Of a stretch of DNA of 64,000 nucleotides, positions 61,446-64,000 are shown piece after piece. Source of the DNA: Hibiscus mutabilis (lineage: Eukaryota; Streptophyta; Magnoliopsida; Malvales; Malvaceae); assembly GCA_019671005.1 (NCBI GenBank), contig CM033728.1:30336937-30400936 (forward strand), in the 5' to 3' direction. The position numbers and the translations under genes are program-made. Under the pieces are notes generated by a model, which saw nothing but the letters and a program-made list of their open reading frames with translations, did no database searches and was not told the origin of the DNA. Position 1 is the first letter of the stretch; each line of letters begins with the position of its first letter.

Positions 61446-61864
61446 ATTATAACCGAATGTTACTTTAATAGTCACTTTAATCCAGAATTTCTGATATTAA
61501 TAAAGCGGTAATTATTTGAAAAAAGCTCGACTCTCTTATTTTTTGGAAAAAAAAATATCCCTAGCGGAGTCGCCATTTGTAGCGATGTCCCTCTCTAAAA
61601 AGGTTGTTTTTATTTTTAAACATGATGTCTTCCGTGGGATTTTAGAAAACTGTATTTTATTTAAAAATGGAGTCGCCACCGGCCGCTCAAGGTGGACCGG
61701 ACACCGTAAAAAACCGAGATTTAAAAATGGTTGGGTTCGGGAGTCGATTCACGGATAGGAAGGATTAGCACCCCACACCACCCAAAATTGGTACTTTAAT
61801 AATTACGCTTTATTAATATTAGACTTTCGGATTAAAGTGACGATTAATTTAAAATTTGGTTATA
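61446..61864. repeat. Long imperfect inverted repeat enclosing the primer-binding site (second copy)
   Basis: Interior arm 61446-61516 ('ttataaccgaatg...aataaagcggtaatta') against LTR arm 61794-61864 ('taattacgctttattaat...tttggttataa'). Same layout as 1099-1541, in a clearly diverged copy of the family. Confidence 0.68.
61558..61575 (-). other. Primer-binding site, Arg-tRNA type
   Basis: The minus strand reads TGGCGACTCCGCTAGGGA, two bases from the LTR edge at 61578. It differs by one base from the site at 1214-1231. Confidence 0.6.
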
Positions 61865-63117
61865 AGTGCGAGTAGATTTTAAAGGCCCGTTATTCGAGTA
61901 AATGCCCAACCACCATCACTACGCCGATCGCCCCGCTTTACGCTCGGATAAAAAGGGAACCGCATTGACAATTTATATATCCGAAATGCAATCTTAGAAA
62001 ACAAATATTAACATTTATATTGACATGGCATTAACACATAAATATTATAATATTATATAAAATATAATAATAAACTACATCAATAAAAAAACATGATCAA
62101 TCATAATATAAAAAAACAAAACATGAACGAAAAAATGAGCTTCCAAAACTAAAATAATTAATTCTAACATGCTTAAACACATTAATACACCAATATAATA
62201 TACATGACATGCATGAAATGTAATGCTAAACTAACATAACAACATGTTAACATAAAAACTACTACTTGACTTCTATCATATAACATAATTTACACCCACA
62301 ACCTAACGTGACATTTAAACATGATAAATAATACCACACTAACATATAACCTAAAAACAAGATGAACATAAAATACATACGAATCATATCAAATACAAAG
62401 ATGTACATACATACCAAACATAAAAATAAATAAAAGCCATGAACAAATACATATCATGATAAATCATATATTTAGATGAAAACAAAAAAAATTAAACAAC
62501 AACCAAAAATTAATTTAAAAACATTCTATCAAGACATAGAAATATATGATCATAAAAATATATAAAAACATAAGAACTAAAATAAAGAAAATATTAATGA
62601 TAAAACATCATTTCTATTAGATCATGAAAAAAGGATTATGCTACAAACATACATAAAAAGGATACCCAAACCTAAATATAGTAGAGAGTTCTCTCCTTTT
62701 TCTTTCTCAATTTTTGGTATCTTCAAAATAAATTGAAAGTCCCTCCCCTCTTTTTTTTTTTTTTTACTCTGCCGAGAGCTCATCTCTTCAATTTTTTTCA
62801 TTATGCCATCCCTCCCTCTATCTTGTTTCCAATTTGTTCTTAATCTGCCTTCTTTTGTGGTGTGGTTATATCTTCAAGTGAATAAAGGGGAGAGATGAGT
62901 AATGAGGTGAGGTTGAGTGTGTGTGTGAGTGTGCAGGGGAATGGGGTGATGATGTAAGGGTGGCAGGGGTATGGTGAGCCTTGCATAGGCATGGGGTAGG
63001 GTATGGGGCGACATGCCCCTTTTTTCTATTTTAATTATATATATATTTTAAATTTGATTCGAATATGGTAAATGGTTCGGACATAATTTGGGGCCCGGAC
63101 AAAAAATGGGTATTACA
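61578..63117 (-). repeat. LTR 2 of the Ogre/Tat-like tandem, shared by two interiors
   Basis: 1540 nt, TGTAGCGATGTCC...GGGTATTACA. It is flanked on the left by the primer-site end of one interior and on the right by the polypurine-tract end of a second interior, so it serves as 5' LTR of one unit and 3' LTR of the next. Its first 370 nt or so differ from LTR 1 by many small deletions; the rest is almost identical. Confidence 0.88.
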
Positions 63118-64000
63118 GCTGCCCCTCTTTGCTCATTGTTGTGTAACAGGAATAGAGCAAAGACAAAAAGAATAACCATTTTTTGTCCGGTCTGGCTGAA
63201 CTTCTCCCCTTTTGACGTGTGTCTTCTTTCTTCGGTAGATCTTCACTCTCTTTGTTTCATGTCTTCTTTCTTGTCTTGGTTGATCTACCTTGTCACTCTT
63301 GGGAAGCAAAATCTTCAAAATAGGGGGTTGTCTGTTGGGGAAGCAAAATGAGTCCAACTTGCTACATTATTGATAATAAATTAATACCTAAAGAGAGTTT
63401 GACCCAGCTGCAACACCGACGAAGAGGCAGGGTCTACAAAATTTGATCCAGCTGCAACACTGACGAAGAGGCAAGACCGATGGATAAAAGTCCTGATGTC
63501 TGATCCAGCTACAACTCTGACGAAGAGACAAGACCAGAAAACTGACAACTTCTTCATTCTCTTTTTCTTTTTTCTTTTTCTTCTTTGTTTTCCTTTTCTT
63601 TTTGCTTTTTCTTTTCTACTTTTTTCATTTTGCTATCTTTTTCTTCTTCTTTTTTTTCATTTTTTTATTTTCTTCTCTCTTTTTTTAGATACAACATTGA
63701 TAAAACTTGAAAGTTGGTAAATTTTGACCAAGCTACAATACCGACGGAGAGGCATGGTCTAAAGTTAGTAATGTTGATCCAGCTACGACACCGATGAAGA
63801 GGCAGGATCAAGAGTTAGTGAATTTGGTCTAGCTACAACACTGGCGAAGAGGCAAGACCGGAAGTTAGTGAATTAGGTTCAGCTACAACACCGACGAAGA
63901 GGTAGAACCGAAAGTTAGATTTGACCAAGCTACAACACCGACGCAGAGGCAAGGTCTGAAGATTTGATCCAGCTACGACACAGACGAAGAGGCAGGATCG
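63118..64000 (-). mobile_element. Second Ogre/Tat-like interior (3' end), continues past the window
   Basis: It is nearly identical to 57246-58128, including the polypurine tract, the pyrimidine tract and hairpin units (first unit 63401-63434, GACCC/GGGTC). The repeat distance is about 5.87 kb. It shows that the element is tandemly duplicated and shares an LTR. Confidence 0.88.

Larger units (their letters stand above)
57246..61577 (-). mobile_element. Interior of a non-autonomous Ogre/Tat-like element
   Basis: 4.3 kb between two LTRs with no gag or pol domain. In minus sense it holds a primer site (61575-61558), a 5' leader matching 531-1233, an uncharacterised middle, then a long hairpin/tandem array (59700-57529) and the polypurine tract. 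Tandem repeats just before the 3' LTR are a known trait of Ogre/Tat elements. The short ORF 60213-59995 (minus, Asp/Glu/Arg/Lys-rich N-terminus) is not recognised. The element would need proteins from an autonomous relative. Confidence 0.8.

Overview
This is a nuclear plant (dicot) window dominated by nested LTR retrotransposons, with one short gene island at about 14.6-19.6 kb. Plant origin rests on intron-split genes with GT-AG introns and mitochondrial presequences, Ty3/Gypsy elements primed by initiator-Met tRNA, Ogre/Tat-like elements with an Arg-tRNA-type primer site, a Copia-type solo LTR and a plant-type LINE with a C-terminal RNase H. The repeat families look like those of cotton and relatives (Malvaceae), but that is an impression and not a proof.

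Layout. 1-2573: 5' part of a minus-sense Ogre/Tat-like element (interior, primer-binding site, LTR) inserted into the reverse transcriptase of a minus-sense Ty3/Gypsy element (2574-7938). 7939-10311: LTR and interior debris. 10328-13051: an older minus-sense LTR with a degenerate primer site. 13052-14706: AT-rich upstream region. 14707-19514: three genes: SDH2 (mitochondrial complex II iron-sulfur subunit, two exons), a 90-residue secreted cysteine-rich peptide gene (two exons) and, convergent to both, an ATP12/ATPAF2 chaperone gene for the mitochondrial F1-ATPase (four exons). 20424-35570: a Russian-doll insertion. A Copia-type solo LTR (target duplication aaaag) holds a Gypsy solo LTR (atctc), which holds a 10.6-kb Gypsy element (atcaa). 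All three junction pairs can be read directly, and a MITE-like element may lie outside them. 36900-48625: a LINE split by a 10.5-kb plus-sense Gypsy element. 48626-55695: more LTR pieces and a Gypsy 3' end. 55696-64000: a near-identical tandem of a non-autonomous Ogre/Tat-like element (LTR, interior, LTR, interior).

The most unusual signal is in the 3' untranslated region of that last element (57529-59700 and again from 63401). A long tandem array is built of 34-nt units whose 4-5 nt ends are complementary within each unit, while the arm sequence changes between units (GACCA/TGGTC, GATCC/GGATC, GGTCT/AGACC, GGTTC/GAACC, GATCT/AGATC and others). This looks like compensatory covariation in an array of hairpins. 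The same family also carries a long inverted repeat that encloses its primer-binding site. Both deserve computation.

Two of the three host genes serve mitochondrial respiration (complex II subunit, complex V assembly). The cysteine-rich peptide between them is unrelated in predicted location. No tRNA, rRNA or CRISPR locus was recognised.
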